NCBI RefSeq assembly: GCF_000619925.1
Contig: NZ_JHVB01000009.1
Coordinates: forward strand, 82,528 to 146,527
Direction: 5' to 3'
DNA: 64,000 nt
DNA from: Treponema sp. C6A8
GTDB taxonomy: Bacteria > Spirochaetota > Spirochaetia > Treponematales > Treponemataceae
Both the position numbers and the translations under genes were made by a program. Below are positions 40,513 to 48,957 of the stretch, piece after piece. The number at the start of each line of letters is the position of its first letter. Within the stretch, counting starts at the first letter, position 1. The notes under the pieces are model-generated. The model was not told the DNA's origin. It searched no databases and saw only the letters and a list, made by a program, of their open reading frames with translations.

Positions 40513-41589
40513 ATGGAAGAGTTAAACGCTCAGGAATTTGAGCAGGTAGACATAAGTTCATTTTTCGACTCAGAAGCTGAAGTCAGCCAGGAAGACTCCA
40601 AGGTCGTCATTTTTACTAAAAAGCAGAATGACCTTGTAAATGAAATTATACCTATCGTACAGAAAAACAACAAAACCACCGCAGAAAGCTTTATCAACCG
40701 AATTGTCGATCTGGAAGCGCTTGCTTCGGCAATTAACCGCTTCCCTTCCCTGCTCGAACGCCACTCAATAATTGGTGACGTAAGAACACCAACTTCGCTG
40801 ATTGACTCTTTGATTGACCACATGAACAACGGTGACTCAACTCTTCAGCTTCCTTCAAAGGCAAACCTTGGAAAAGGACTTTTGATTGCAAAAATGCATA
40901 CACTTTCCCGCCTGGGCCGTGAAGCAAAATTCCTGGGCGAAGAAAAGCTTGCAAAAGAACTTGAAACGGAAACAATTTCGTCCATGTTCTCGCTTCTGGT
41001 AGAAGACGTTTACTTGAACCTTATAAACGACACAAGCCAGCCGCTTGAATTCCGCCGCGAATGGGCCATGTCACTTCTTCTGCTTTGGGAACACTGGAGC
41101 GACCAGAATATCGAAGACGTTGCTCCCGTTTTGCAGGCAGTTTGGACAGCCCGCCGCCGACTTGCGCCAGCCTTTGGTACAATGATGGGAACCAGTGAGC
41201 TTATGATGATTTCCATGCAGATGGACGATCAGTGGATTCACTTTATTAAAGAAAAAATGGGAGATCCGGGCGTTACCCAGGCAATGGAAGAATTCCTCTT
41301 TGGAATTTCTTACGAGCAGATTAAAACGCTTAAAAATACACTTAAAACACAGGGAATTTCGGCAATCGGACGAGATGAAGTTTCAAAATTTCTTGGCGAA
41401 CACGTAAAAGCCGATGCCGGACTGGACTACCGAGACTTCTACTCTCTGTATACAGTACGCCGCGATAATGCGCGCTCACGTGCACGATTTAAGGTAGAAG
41501 GCCCTTATAAAACTCTGGAAGACTATTATATCCAGTTTGTAACAGAACAGAACAAGGAGAAACAGAAAAATGACACCTTTGCAAAATGA
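40513..41589 (+). CDS. unknown cytoplasmic protein, coupled to XRE-cupin regulator
   Basis: Unrecognised 358-residue protein without signal or membrane segments; mostly helical by composition. Distinctive segments are LPSKANLGKGLLIAKMHTLSRLGREAKF, split here by position at about residues 115-140, and RREWAMSLLLLWEHWSDQN. The final 20 bases overlap the start of the regulator gene, so the two are translated together. TTGACT (40482-40487) may be a -35. I recall nothing outside spirochaetes with this layout, but could not check. Confidence 0.7.
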   Translation: MEELNAQEFEQVDISSFFDSEAEVSQEDSKVVIFTKKQNDLVNEIIPIVQKNNKTTAESFINRIVDLEALASAINRFPSLLERHSIIGDVRTPTSLIDSLIDHMNNGDSTLQLPSKANLGKGLLIAKMHTLSRLGREAKFLGEEKLAKELETETISSMFSLLVEDVYLNLINDTSQPLEFRREWAMSLLLLWEHWSDQNIEDVAPVLQAVWTARRRLAPAFGTMMGTSELMMISMQMDDQWIHFIKEKMGDPGVTQAMEEFLFGISYEQIKTLKNTLKTQGISAIGRDEVSKFLGEHVKADAGLDYRDFYSLYTVRRDNARSRARFKVEGPYKTLEDYYIQFVTEQNKEKQKNDTFAK

Positions 41590-42190
41590 TGTAAACACAG
41601 ACAATTCACTTCACCCAAAAAAGGTGCCCTATCACTTTGGCGAAAAACTCCGCCAGGTGCGCGAACACAAGGGCTACACCCTCAAGGTGGTTGCACAGCA
41701 GGCCGGCGTAAGCGAAAGCCTTGTTTCACAGATTGAACGCAACCACGTTTCACCGGCAATTGATACTTTGCTTGCTCTGGCAGACGTTCTGGACATCAAT
41801 CTGGAATTTTTGTTTGAAGAATACCGCAAGGAGCGCCCTGTAAAAATTATCCGCAGCGGCGAACGCCCTACTCTGAACGAAGAAGAAATTATTTACGAAG
41901 AAATTTCCAAGCCGGATGACGTAGACAAGCAGAACTCTTTTGAATCTTACATGGTCCGCATTCCTGCAAAGTCACACACTCACCGCGGTTCTTACGGTCA
42001 TATCGGAAAGGAAATGGGTTACATTCTTCACGGAAAGGCAAAACTCACCTACGAAAACAAGGAATACATTCTTGATGAAGGCGACAGCGCAACATTCTCT
42101 TCCGGGGTTCCACACACTCTGGAAAACATCGGCGAAGACGAACTCAAGGCCATCTGGATTGTTACACCGCCACAGCGTTTCGTAAACTAA
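41570..42190 (+). CDS. XRE-family regulator with C-terminal cupin domain
   Basis: A 206-residue transcription factor. Residues 22-78 are an XRE/Cro helix-turn-helix (LRQVREHKGYTLKVVAQQAG, VSESLVSQIERNHVSPAIDT). Residues about 125-200 are a small cupin barrel (HTHRGSYGHIGKEMGYILHG, LDEGDSATFSSGVPHTLEN). This is the PuuR/ErfK-like architecture seen in regulators of metabolite use, where the cupin binds the effector. The ATG has AAGGAGA upstream, inside the end of the preceding gene. Confidence 0.88.
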   Translation: MTPLQNDVNTDNSLHPKKVPYHFGEKLRQVREHKGYTLKVVAQQAGVSESLVSQIERNHVSPAIDTLLALADVLDINLEFLFEEYRKERPVKIIRSGERPTLNEEEIIYEEISKPDDVDKQNSFESYMVRIPAKSHTHRGSYGHIGKEMGYILHGKAKLTYENKEYILDEGDSATFSSGVPHTLENIGEDELKAIWIVTPPQRFVN

Positions 42191-42195
42191 AATGT

Positions 42196-42219
42196 CATCA
42201 TCGGGCCTGACCCAATAAT
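42196..42219. terminator. GGGTCAGGCCC palindrome between convergent genes
   Basis: On the minus strand, ATTATTGGG-TCAGG-CCCGATGAT folds into a 9-bp stem with two G-U pairs. On the plus strand the same positions are A-C mismatches, so the RNA of the minus-strand gene is the better folder. A close copy is at 58189-58211. Confidence 0.65.
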
Positions 42220-43056
42220 CTAAGACAGTAATTCAAGTTCTTCATCACTAAGCTTCCGGTACTCGCCGGGAGCTAATTTTTTATCTAACAGCAGCTGCCC
42301 CATGGCAAGACGTTTAAGGAAGACGACCTTATTTCCCGCAGCAGTAAACATTCTTTTTACCTGGTGGTACTTTCCTTCATAAATAGTAAGAATTGCAAAG
42401 CGGGCAGGACGACGCAGCATTTCAGCGTCACCTTCCCAGAGGCGGTCGCAGACTTCACCCACAGAAGATTTTTCTAAAGCAGCATCAATTTCTTCCTGAG
42501 AAGGAAATCGCACGCGGGCAGGCTCGCAGGTAAAGCCCGGATCGTTGTCATCAGGCCCGACCGCAATACCTTCTTCAAAGCGGCGGCTTACATCAGCCTG
42601 CTCCTGCTCGGAAAACTCCCGCTCCAGCATTACAAAATAAGTTTTATCAATATGAGATTTTGGTGAAATAAGGCGGTGAGTAAGGGCGCCGTCGGTAGTA
42701 AATAGAAGGAGACCTTCGGTATCCATATCCAGGCGGCCTACAAGGTGCAGCTTGTCCTGCAAATAAGGTGTACGATATTCAGGCGCCAGCAGGTCAAATA
42801 CAGTCTGGTGCTCGCCATCCTTGTTGGCGCTGACAGTGTGGGCAATCTTATTCATCATAAGAGTTATGTTTTTTACGATTGTCACAGGCTCGCCGTCAAC
42901 GCTGAGTTCGTCGCTGTCAGGGTCAATTCCCAGGCTTGGGTCATAAATGCGTTTGCCGTTCAAAAGCACCTCTGCCGAGCGGAGGAGACGTTTTATGTCC
43001 TTACGGGAACCAAAGCCCTGGTGAGAAAGAAGCTTGTCTATACGTTCTTTTGGCAT
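42220..43056 (-). CDS. pseudouridine synthase, RsuA/RluB family
   Basis: A 278-residue rRNA modification enzyme. An N-terminal S4 RNA-binding domain (ERIDKLLSHQGFGSRKDIKR LLR, residues 4-27, and VLLNGKRI) precedes the catalytic domain. That domain has the motif HLVGRLDMDTEGLLLFTTDG, whose Asp is catalytic, and ILTIYEGKYHQVKRMFTAAG. It isomerises a specific uridine in 16S or 23S rRNA; which one cannot be told. It is convergent with the XRE-cupin gene. Confidence 0.88.
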   Translation of the reverse strand: MPKERIDKLLSHQGFGSRKDIKRLLRSAEVLLNGKRIYDPSLGIDPDSDELSVDGEPVTIVKNITLMMNKIAHTVSANKDGEHQTVFDLLAPEYRTPYLQDKLHLVGRLDMDTEGLLLFTTDGALTHRLISPKSHIDKTYFVMLEREFSEQEQADVSRRFEEGIAVGPDDNDPGFTCEPARVRFPSQEEIDAALEKSSVGEVCDRLWEGDAEMLRRPARFAILTIYEGKYHQVKRMFTAAGNKVVFLKRLAMGQLLLDKKLAPGEYRKLSDEELELLS

Positions 43057-43086
43057 AAGTTAAAATTAATTCAAAAAATGCAAATA

Positions 43087-43242
43087 GCAAAAATGTCTTC
43101 CGGTCGCATAGCGGTAGCCAAAACCGCGCGATATCGCGCTACACGCTGATTGTTGCAAAGGAACTATAGAATTGACCGCTCACGCGGTCACAACAATCAG
43201 AGTGTTTTTGTCCACCGCTATACTCCCTCACGGCATTTTTGC
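43087..43242 (+). repeat. R1 palindromic repeat, copy D
   Basis: Outermost arms GCAAAAATG (43087-43095) and CATTTTTGC (43234-43242), second arms ATAGCGGT (43108-43115) and ACCGCTAT (43214-43221), all perfect. Then CAAAA/TTTTG, ACCGCGCGATATCGCGCTA, and inner arms CACGCTGATTGTTG (43142-43155) and CAACAATCAGAGTG (43191-43204) with the constant G-A mismatch. AACTAT and the hairpin TGACCGC-TCAC-GCGGTCA lie inside. It lies between two minus-strand genes. Confidence 0.88.
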
Positions 43243-43281
43243 CCTAAGTAAATTCACATTACTTTTTACTTTGATAAAAGT

Positions 43282-44643
43282 CTAGCCTCGCTCTGCAATA
43301 GGCACAAAAGGACGTTCTTCTGAAACGTTCTTGTATGCAGGACGGTAGATTCGGCCTCCGCTGACAACTTCCTCAATACGGTGAGCAGACCATCCGGCAA
43401 TTCGCGAAATTGCGAAAATCGGAGTAAAGAGCTCGCGAGGAATATTGAGCATTGAATATACAAAACCAGAATAAAGGTCGACGTTAGCGCAAACCTTCTT
43501 GTCTGAATGATGAACGTCACAGATAATGCCGGGAGCCACACGTTCGATGATGTCGTAAAGTCCGAACTCATCCATACAGCCCTTTTCTTTAGCCAGCTGT
43601 TTAGCCTTTGCCTTCAAAAGCTTTTCACGAGGGTCGCTGATTGTATAAACTGCGTGTCCCATACCGTAAATCAAACCGCTGTGGTCAAAAGCGTCCTTCT
43701 GGGCAATTTTTCTAAGGTAAGCAGAAACTTCCTGCTCACTGCCCCAGTCTTTTACGTTTGCCTTGATTTCGTCCATCATCTCAACTACGCGGATGTTGGC
43801 ACCACCATGACGGCTTCCCTTCAAGGAACCGATTGCGGCTGCCATTGAAGAATAAGTATCTGTATCGGCAGAAGAAACAACGTGAACTGTCAAAGAAGAG
43901 TTGTTACCACCACCATGCTCTGCGTGAATGATAAGGGCAAGGTCAAGAACCTGAGCCTCAAGCGCGCTGAATTCCTTATTTGAACGGATAAGACGGAGGA
44001 AGTTTTCTGCAGTAGAAAGCTCCGGCTTTGGATTGTGGATATACATACTTTCACCGTCGTAATAGCGGCGCTTTGCCTGATAACCGTAAGCGGCAAAAGT
44101 AGAAAAGCGTGCAATCAGCTGAACGCTCTGCTTGATGATATTTCCAAGGCTGCGGTTTTCAGGATCTTCATCATAAGAATAGCTTGCGAGTACACAACGA
44201 GCCATCTTATTCATGATGTCCTTAGAAGGCGCCTTCATAATCATATCTTCTGTAAAGCTTGGAGGAAGGTTTCGGATTTCACCGATGTAGTTTGCAAAAC
44301 GGTCAAGCTGCTCCTGACTTGGAAGCTCACCAAAAAGAAGAAGGTAAGCGCACTGCTCATATCCAAACTGATGATTTTTTTCAGCATCGGCAATCAGGTC
44401 TTCAACGTTGTAGCCGCGGTAAACAAGACGGCCAGGAACTGCAACCTTTTCGCCGTCACGCATTTCATAACCGACTACATCACCAATGCGGGTAAGACCT
44501 ACAAGTACACCAGTACCGTTTGCATTACGGAGACCGCGTTTGACATCAAACTTAGAATATAAATCCGGGTTAATCGGGTCATTGTGAACAGCAAGACTTT
44601 CGAACTTTTTCAGGATTTCTGATTCGTCTTTGTAATCAATCAT
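43282..44643 (-). CDS. gltA: citrate synthase
   Basis: Condenses acetyl-CoA and oxaloacetate to citrate. At 453 residues it is the longer bacterial form with an N-terminal extension. Catalytic features are LIIHAEHGGGNNSSLTVHVV (His), LKGSRHGGANIRVVEMM, the active-site IYGMGHAVYTISDPR (His), and the C-terminal ISRIAGWSAHRIEEV. GGAG precedes the ATG. No other TCA-cycle gene is in the window; in fermentative treponemes it probably feeds 2-oxoglutarate and glutamate synthesis. It is transcribed alone from the gap at 44644-44768. Confidence 0.93.
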   Translation of the reverse strand: MIDYKDESEILKKFESLAVHNDPINPDLYSKFDVKRGLRNANGTGVLVGLTRIGDVVGYEMRDGEKVAVPGRLVYRGYNVEDLIADAEKNHQFGYEQCAYLLLFGELPSQEQLDRFANYIGEIRNLPPSFTEDMIMKAPSKDIMNKMARCVLASYSYDEDPENRSLGNIIKQSVQLIARFSTFAAYGYQAKRRYYDGESMYIHNPKPELSTAENFLRLIRSNKEFSALEAQVLDLALIIHAEHGGGNNSSLTVHVVSSADTDTYSSMAAAIGSLKGSRHGGANIRVVEMMDEIKANVKDWGSEQEVSAYLRKIAQKDAFDHSGLIYGMGHAVYTISDPREKLLKAKAKQLAKEKGCMDEFGLYDIIERVAPGIICDVHHSDKKVCANVDLYSGFVYSMLNIPRELFTPIFAISRIAGWSAHRIEEVVSGGRIYRPAYKNVSEERPFVPIAERG

Positions 44644-44768
44644 TTTGCGCTCCGTAAACTTTTAATGTGCTTTTATGCCACAATTTTGCATAAATATACA
44701 ATTTCTTTGATTAGAAATTACATAATTATACAGATTTTACCCTTCGTGTGCAATTATTACGGGAAAAT

Positions 44769-46352
44769 TTAGTTTACAAACTGATTTTTATATTCTCGTG
44801 GAGAAAGTCCTGTTGTCTTTTTGAAGATAAAACTGAAGTAATGAGGATCTCCAAAGCCGCATTCGTAGGCGATGTCGGAGCCCTTCATATCTGTTTCTTT
44901 AAGGAATTTTTTTGCGGCCTCAACGCGGACATTTGTCAAAAATTCAATGAAGGTTATGCCGCATTCCTGAGAGAAAATTGTACTGAAGTGGTTAGGGCTG
45001 AGGTGAACTTCATCTGCAACGGTGGAAAGACAGGTATCCTGGCTGGCGTAGTTCTTTTCGATGTAGGCCTTTGCCTTGATGATAACATCGCCGTAACGGC
45101 CCTGAATGCGGGAATCGCGGTAGTCCAGAAGTCTTGTAAGAATATCGCGGACATTTTCTATGAAAATTCCTTCGTTCTGCACGGATTTTTCTACAAAGCT
45201 TCGCTGCAGGATTTCCGGCATAATTTCCTTTACATCGCCGTCCAGCTCTTCAATCAGCTTTGTAACGGCCATGATTACGTCTACCAGCAGGTAAGATGCA
45301 ATTACCGTAAAGCTCTGAGAGTTGTCATTCAAAATGTCGCAGTAATGAGTGATGATTGTATCAATTTCGTTTTTGCCCGCATACTTTAAGTTGTCTACAA
45401 GCGGATCCTTATCCTGAAGGGAAATCTGACCGTCGCTGGAATTTTTAACGTCGTCAGAGCTCAAAATGCGGCTCTTGTTCCAGATTCGGGTCATCTGCAA
45501 AATCTTGTCTGCATCGTTGTAGCATTCCGGCAGCTGAGAAAAATGATCAACAGTTTTACTGATGGAAGAAATTACGTTGCAGTCCAGACGCTGGCTTACA
45601 ATGTGTTCGATGGCCTCTGCATAATCAAAGCTTGTGTTATCAATATCGTCGATTGAATTGCCCTTAAGAATACAAACGTTCCTTTCCGGCCCGATAAAGA
45701 AGGAAATCACGTCCGTCCAGTTTTTTACCAGGGAAATAAGACGGCCCTTGGCTTCCTGAATGGCGTTTCTGTTTTGATTTTCACTTCTAAGTTCGTTAAT
45801 GATTATCTTGTAGTAATGGGAAATAAAATCCAGCCCCAGAGTTTCTGCCTTCTGCATTGCAGCGGCGTGAGGAAGGTTTCCGAGCACAAGGTCTGACAAA
45901 AACTTATTTTTCAAAAGCGCCGCGTTCGACTCCAGCTCTTCCTTAAGCTGAGAAATATCCGAAAGCTGCTTCTTTTCCTTATCCAGATTTGCCGCAACCT
46001 TATTAAGGCTCTTTAATAAATCATCGTGAGTAAATGGCTTTAGGATATAATCTTCTACACCAATAGAAATGGCGGCCTTAGCATATTCAAATTCATCGTG
46101 TCCTGAAAGAATAATTATGCGTATCCAGGGCTGAATTTTCTTCAAAATCCGGGCAAGTTCCAGACCATCCATAAAAGGCATTTTGATGTCAGTAATCAGG
46201 ATATCCGGCTTCATTTCGTGAATCATGGAAAGGGCAAGCTCTCCGTCACTAGCCTCGCCCGCAAAGGTAAACTGCGAATTTTCCCAATCGATTGTACTTC
46301 TTATTCCTTCAAGAACAATATGCTCGTCATCAACAATAAAAACGCTGTACAT
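44769..46352 (-). CDS. AraC-type response regulator (YesN-like)
   Basis: A 527-residue two-component output protein. The receiver domain has the acidic pair at residues 8-9 (FIVDDEHIVLEGIRS), the phospho-acceptor Asp55 in DILITDIKMPFMDG, and the Lys in EDYILKPF. A long linker domain follows. The C-terminus is an AraC double helix-turn-helix (VHLSPNHFSTIFSQECGIT, then AYECGFGDPHYFSFIFKKTT). It probably activates sugar-uptake genes, most likely the ABC operon upstream. The gene follows the histidine kinase by 7 bases. Confidence 0.9.
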   Translation of the reverse strand: MYSVFIVDDEHIVLEGIRSTIDWENSQFTFAGEASDGELALSMIHEMKPDILITDIKMPFMDGLELARILKKIQPWIRIIILSGHDEFEYAKAAISIGVEDYILKPFTHDDLLKSLNKVAANLDKEKKQLSDISQLKEELESNAALLKNKFLSDLVLGNLPHAAAMQKAETLGLDFISHYYKIIINELRSENQNRNAIQEAKGRLISLVKNWTDVISFFIGPERNVCILKGNSIDDIDNTSFDYAEAIEHIVSQRLDCNVISSISKTVDHFSQLPECYNDADKILQMTRIWNKSRILSSDDVKNSSDGQISLQDKDPLVDNLKYAGKNEIDTIITHYCDILNDNSQSFTVIASYLLVDVIMAVTKLIEELDGDVKEIMPEILQRSFVEKSVQNEGIFIENVRDILTRLLDYRDSRIQGRYGDVIIKAKAYIEKNYASQDTCLSTVADEVHLSPNHFSTIFSQECGITFIEFLTNVRVEAAKKFLKETDMKGSDIAYECGFGDPHYFSFIFKKTTGLSPREYKNQFVN

Positions 46353-46359
46353 GGGTTTC

Positions 46360-47832
46360 TTAGTTCTCCTTTACATCAACCAGGCAGGGAATTGTAAAAC
46401 TGACATTTGTGCCCTGCATTTTTTCGCTTGAAATCTCAAGACCGCAGCTTTTATCATTATAATACAGAATCAATCTTTTATTAACATTATAAAGGCCATA
46501 AACTGAAGCAAGATTTTGTCCTTTTTCCTTAGAAAGCTCTTCGCGAACCTGTTCCAGTCTTTCCGGGGTAAAGCCGGCGCCGTCATCAATTACGCAGATG
46601 CGGATTTTTGTGTGACTTTCATCGCTGAACTGAGCCGTAATATTAATATGACCGCGTCCCCGCTTGTTTTTAATTCCATGGTAAATTGCGTTTTCAATCA
46701 GAGGCTGAAGACTGAGCTTGAGAATCATGTAATTATTGAGCCGCTCGTCCACAGTAAACTGATAGTTCAAAATTTCGCCGTAACGAAGCTTCTGGATTGT
46801 AAGGTAGTTCTTTACGTGCTCAATTTCCTGTTCAAGGGTAATCCAGTCGTGGCCGCGGCTTAGGGAAATGCGCATGAAGTTGGAAAAAGCCCGGGTAATC
46901 TGAATAACGTCGTCTTTTTTTCCGGCTTCTGCCAGCCAGATGATTGTATCAAATGTGTTGTACAAAAAGTGAGGAGTAATCTGAGCCTGAAGCTTTGAAA
47001 GCTCCTCCTTCTGAAGGTTTATCTGCTCTTCAATATTCTGCTTCATCAAAAGGTCAATCTGCCGCGCCATGGAGTTGAGGTTTTCTACAAGGTGGTTGAA
47101 CTCTGTAATTTTTGGCGAATCGATATGTGCCTGCAGGTTTCCGGCCGCCAGCTGGGTAGAAAAGTCTTCCATTTTGGAAATCGGCACACGGATTTTTTTT
47201 GAAAGAGTCTTGAAGTTTGTAAAAATAAGGGCCGCAACTCCAATAAAAATAAGGGCCATAAAAGAGAAGATGAAGACCGGCGAGTTTTGAATGTAATTGT
47301 TGGTACGCTCAGCCGATTCAATTTCCGAAAGGATATAATCCTGCATAATCTGGGCAAAAAGATTTGCAATACTCCGGATTTCGTCCAGCATATGCTCTGT
47401 CTGTTCTACATCTGCGGTGCTCTGGGCAATCTGCAGCTCAAAAAATCCTATGTTTCTGGAAAGAGTCTGGCAGGTGCGGTAAGCAAGTTCCAGCTTGGCA
47501 GTAGAATTATAATCATCACTTTTCTGAATGAGTTCCAGAACGCTGTCATTTATAATAGAAAGAAATACCTTATGACGGCTCTGATTTACATTGTTTCGTC
47601 CAGATACGATGCTCCAGAGTTCATCAGGAATATCGTCGCGGGCAATTTTCATGATTGCATTGGCATGACTTACGTTTTTGATGATATTGTTGTAGCGGGA
47701 ACGGTTGTACTGCCACATAATCATTGTGTAAATTGTCGGAATCATCATAATCAAGATGATTACGGCATAGGAACGCATGATATAATGATAGAGACTTTCT
47801 TTCCCGAAGCGTTTTTTGAGTTTGGAAATCAT
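46360..47832 (-). CDS. sensor histidine kinase (YesM/LytS-type)
   Basis: A 490-residue membrane kinase with helices at about 21-41 and 185-206 and a 145-residue periplasmic domain between them. A HAMP linker follows (RVPISKMEDFSTQLAAGN), then the His_kinase domain with phospho-acceptor His288 in LQAQITPHFLYNTFDT, and an ATPase domain with LQPLIENAIYHGIKNK and VIDDGAGFTPERLEQV. It starts directly at the stop of the lipoprotein binding-protein gene (TAAATG). The periplasmic domain is the likely contact for that binding protein. Confidence 0.9.
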   Translation of the reverse strand: MISKLKKRFGKESLYHYIMRSYAVIILIMMIPTIYTMIMWQYNRSRYNNIIKNVSHANAIMKIARDDIPDELWSIVSGRNNVNQSRHKVFLSIINDSVLELIQKSDDYNSTAKLELAYRTCQTLSRNIGFFELQIAQSTADVEQTEHMLDEIRSIANLFAQIMQDYILSEIESAERTNNYIQNSPVFIFSFMALIFIGVAALIFTNFKTLSKKIRVPISKMEDFSTQLAAGNLQAHIDSPKITEFNHLVENLNSMARQIDLLMKQNIEEQINLQKEELSKLQAQITPHFLYNTFDTIIWLAEAGKKDDVIQITRAFSNFMRISLSRGHDWITLEQEIEHVKNYLTIQKLRYGEILNYQFTVDERLNNYMILKLSLQPLIENAIYHGIKNKRGRGHINITAQFSDESHTKIRICVIDDGAGFTPERLEQVREELSKEKGQNLASVYGLYNVNKRLILYYNDKSCGLEISSEKMQGTNVSFTIPCLVDVKEN

Positions 47833-48846
47833 TTAAAAGCCCTTGCCTGCAAATTTAGTAAAGCTGTCGAACTCTGTGAAAACTTCGCCGTCAACATAAG
47901 TAATAGGCGGAATAGGCTTTCCTTCATGCAGCATTTTTACAAGCTCACAGAGTTTTGGACCTGTATTGGGGTTGCATTCTACAACGCAGTTGATGGCGCC
48001 GTAAGTCAGAGCTTCAATAGATTTACGTTCGCCGTCAATAGTAACAATTGTAACGGTAGTTGCATGGATATTATTTTCCCGCAGGGCATCCAGAACGCCC
48101 CAGGTCATGGCATCGTTGTGTGAAAAAATAATGTCGATTGGATTCTGTCCGATTGAAAGGCCGCCGTTAAAAGAAATGATTTTACTTGCAATTTCGTGGC
48201 CTTTTGAACGCAAGAAATCACCGCTTTCAGAATGAATTATGCGGAATTTTGGTTCTTTTTGAATTACACTCCTGAAGCCGCGGGCCCGCTCATAAGCAGG
48301 AGAAGAATTTTCCGTACCGGAAATCTCCAGAATGTTCAGAGGTTCATCAGGTTTTGAAGAATTATATTTTTTTACAAGGAATTCTGCCGCTTTTCTTCCT
48401 TCTGTAAAACTGTCCTCACCAATCAAGCCTGCGTAAAGTGATTTATCTGCAGTTTTAATCATACGGTCAACGACAATTACAGGAATTCCTGCGTCCTTTG
48501 CTTCCTGCAAAACGTTATCCCAGCCGGTTTCTACAATTGGAACAAAAGCAATTACATCAACCTGGGAAATTATGAATGAATGAATGGCCTGAAGCTGATT
48601 TTCCTGTTTCTGACGGGCATTTTCATAAAGAATCTGGATTCCGTTTTCTGCCGCCGCCTCAAGGATGGACTCGGTGTTACGAATTCTCCACTCACTTTCA
48701 GCCCCAATCTGAGAAAAGCCCAGAATAATCTGACTGTTATCTTCTTCTGCTTCTGCCTTTTTTTTACAGCCTGCAAGACTAGTGCAAAGTACAGCCGACA
48801 CAAGGATTATTTTGCCTAACTTTTTTATGCGAGGTCGTTCACTCAT
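47833..48846 (-). CDS. lipoprotein sugar-binding protein, probable sensory subunit
   Basis: A periplasmic-binding-protein fold (Peripla_BP_4, YtfQ/RbsB-like) anchored by a lipobox (VSAVLCTSLAGC). I start at the ATG at 48844-48846, 6 bases after TATAAT; a longer frame begins 12 codons earlier, upstream of the promoter. It is a clear paralogue of the solute-binding protein at 52728: GFSQIGAESEWRIRNT against GYAQVGAESDWRLANT, with PIVETGWDNVLQEAKDAGIP also shared. It is in one operon with a histidine kinase and a regulator, not with the permeases, so it probably presents ligand to the kinase. Confidence 0.85.
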   Translation of the reverse strand: MSERPRIKKLGKIILVSAVLCTSLAGCKKKAEAEEDNSQIILGFSQIGAESEWRIRNTESILEAAAENGIQILYENARQKQENQLQAIHSFIISQVDVIAFVPIVETGWDNVLQEAKDAGIPVIVVDRMIKTADKSLYAGLIGEDSFTEGRKAAEFLVKKYNSSKPDEPLNILEISGTENSSPAYERARGFRSVIQKEPKFRIIHSESGDFLRSKGHEIASKIISFNGGLSIGQNPIDIIFSHNDAMTWGVLDALRENNIHATTVTIVTIDGERKSIEALTYGAINCVVECNPNTGPKLCELVKMLHEGKPIPPITYVDGEVFTEFDSFTKFAGKGF

Positions 48847-48852
48847 TCTTTT

Positions 48853-48882
48853 ATTATAAACCGCATCTGTTAAAACTGCCAA
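48853..48882 (-). promoter_or_regulatory. promoter of the sensory operon, leaderless spacing
   Basis: Minus-strand TTGGCA (48877-48882), 18-base spacer, TATAAT (48853-48858), then 6 bases to the ATG at 48846. Confidence 0.65.
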
Positions 48883-48902
48883 GAATGTATTGTTATAGAG
48901 AC

Positions 48903-48931
48903 AAAAAAAGGCTGCCGTAAAAACGGCAGCC
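48903..48931 (-). terminator. intrinsic terminator of the sugar ABC operon
   Basis: On the minus strand, GGCTGCCGT-TTTT-ACGGCAGCC is followed by seven T. It separates the transport operon from the downstream binding-protein/kinase/regulator operon. Confidence 0.92.
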
Positions 48932-48957
48932 GGAAGAAGGTTTATGAAAAAATTACA

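Noticed and set aside
47287..48123. A 278-codon open frame on the plus strand
   Set aside because: It is antisense across the kinase/lipoprotein junction; both real genes have strong domain matches.
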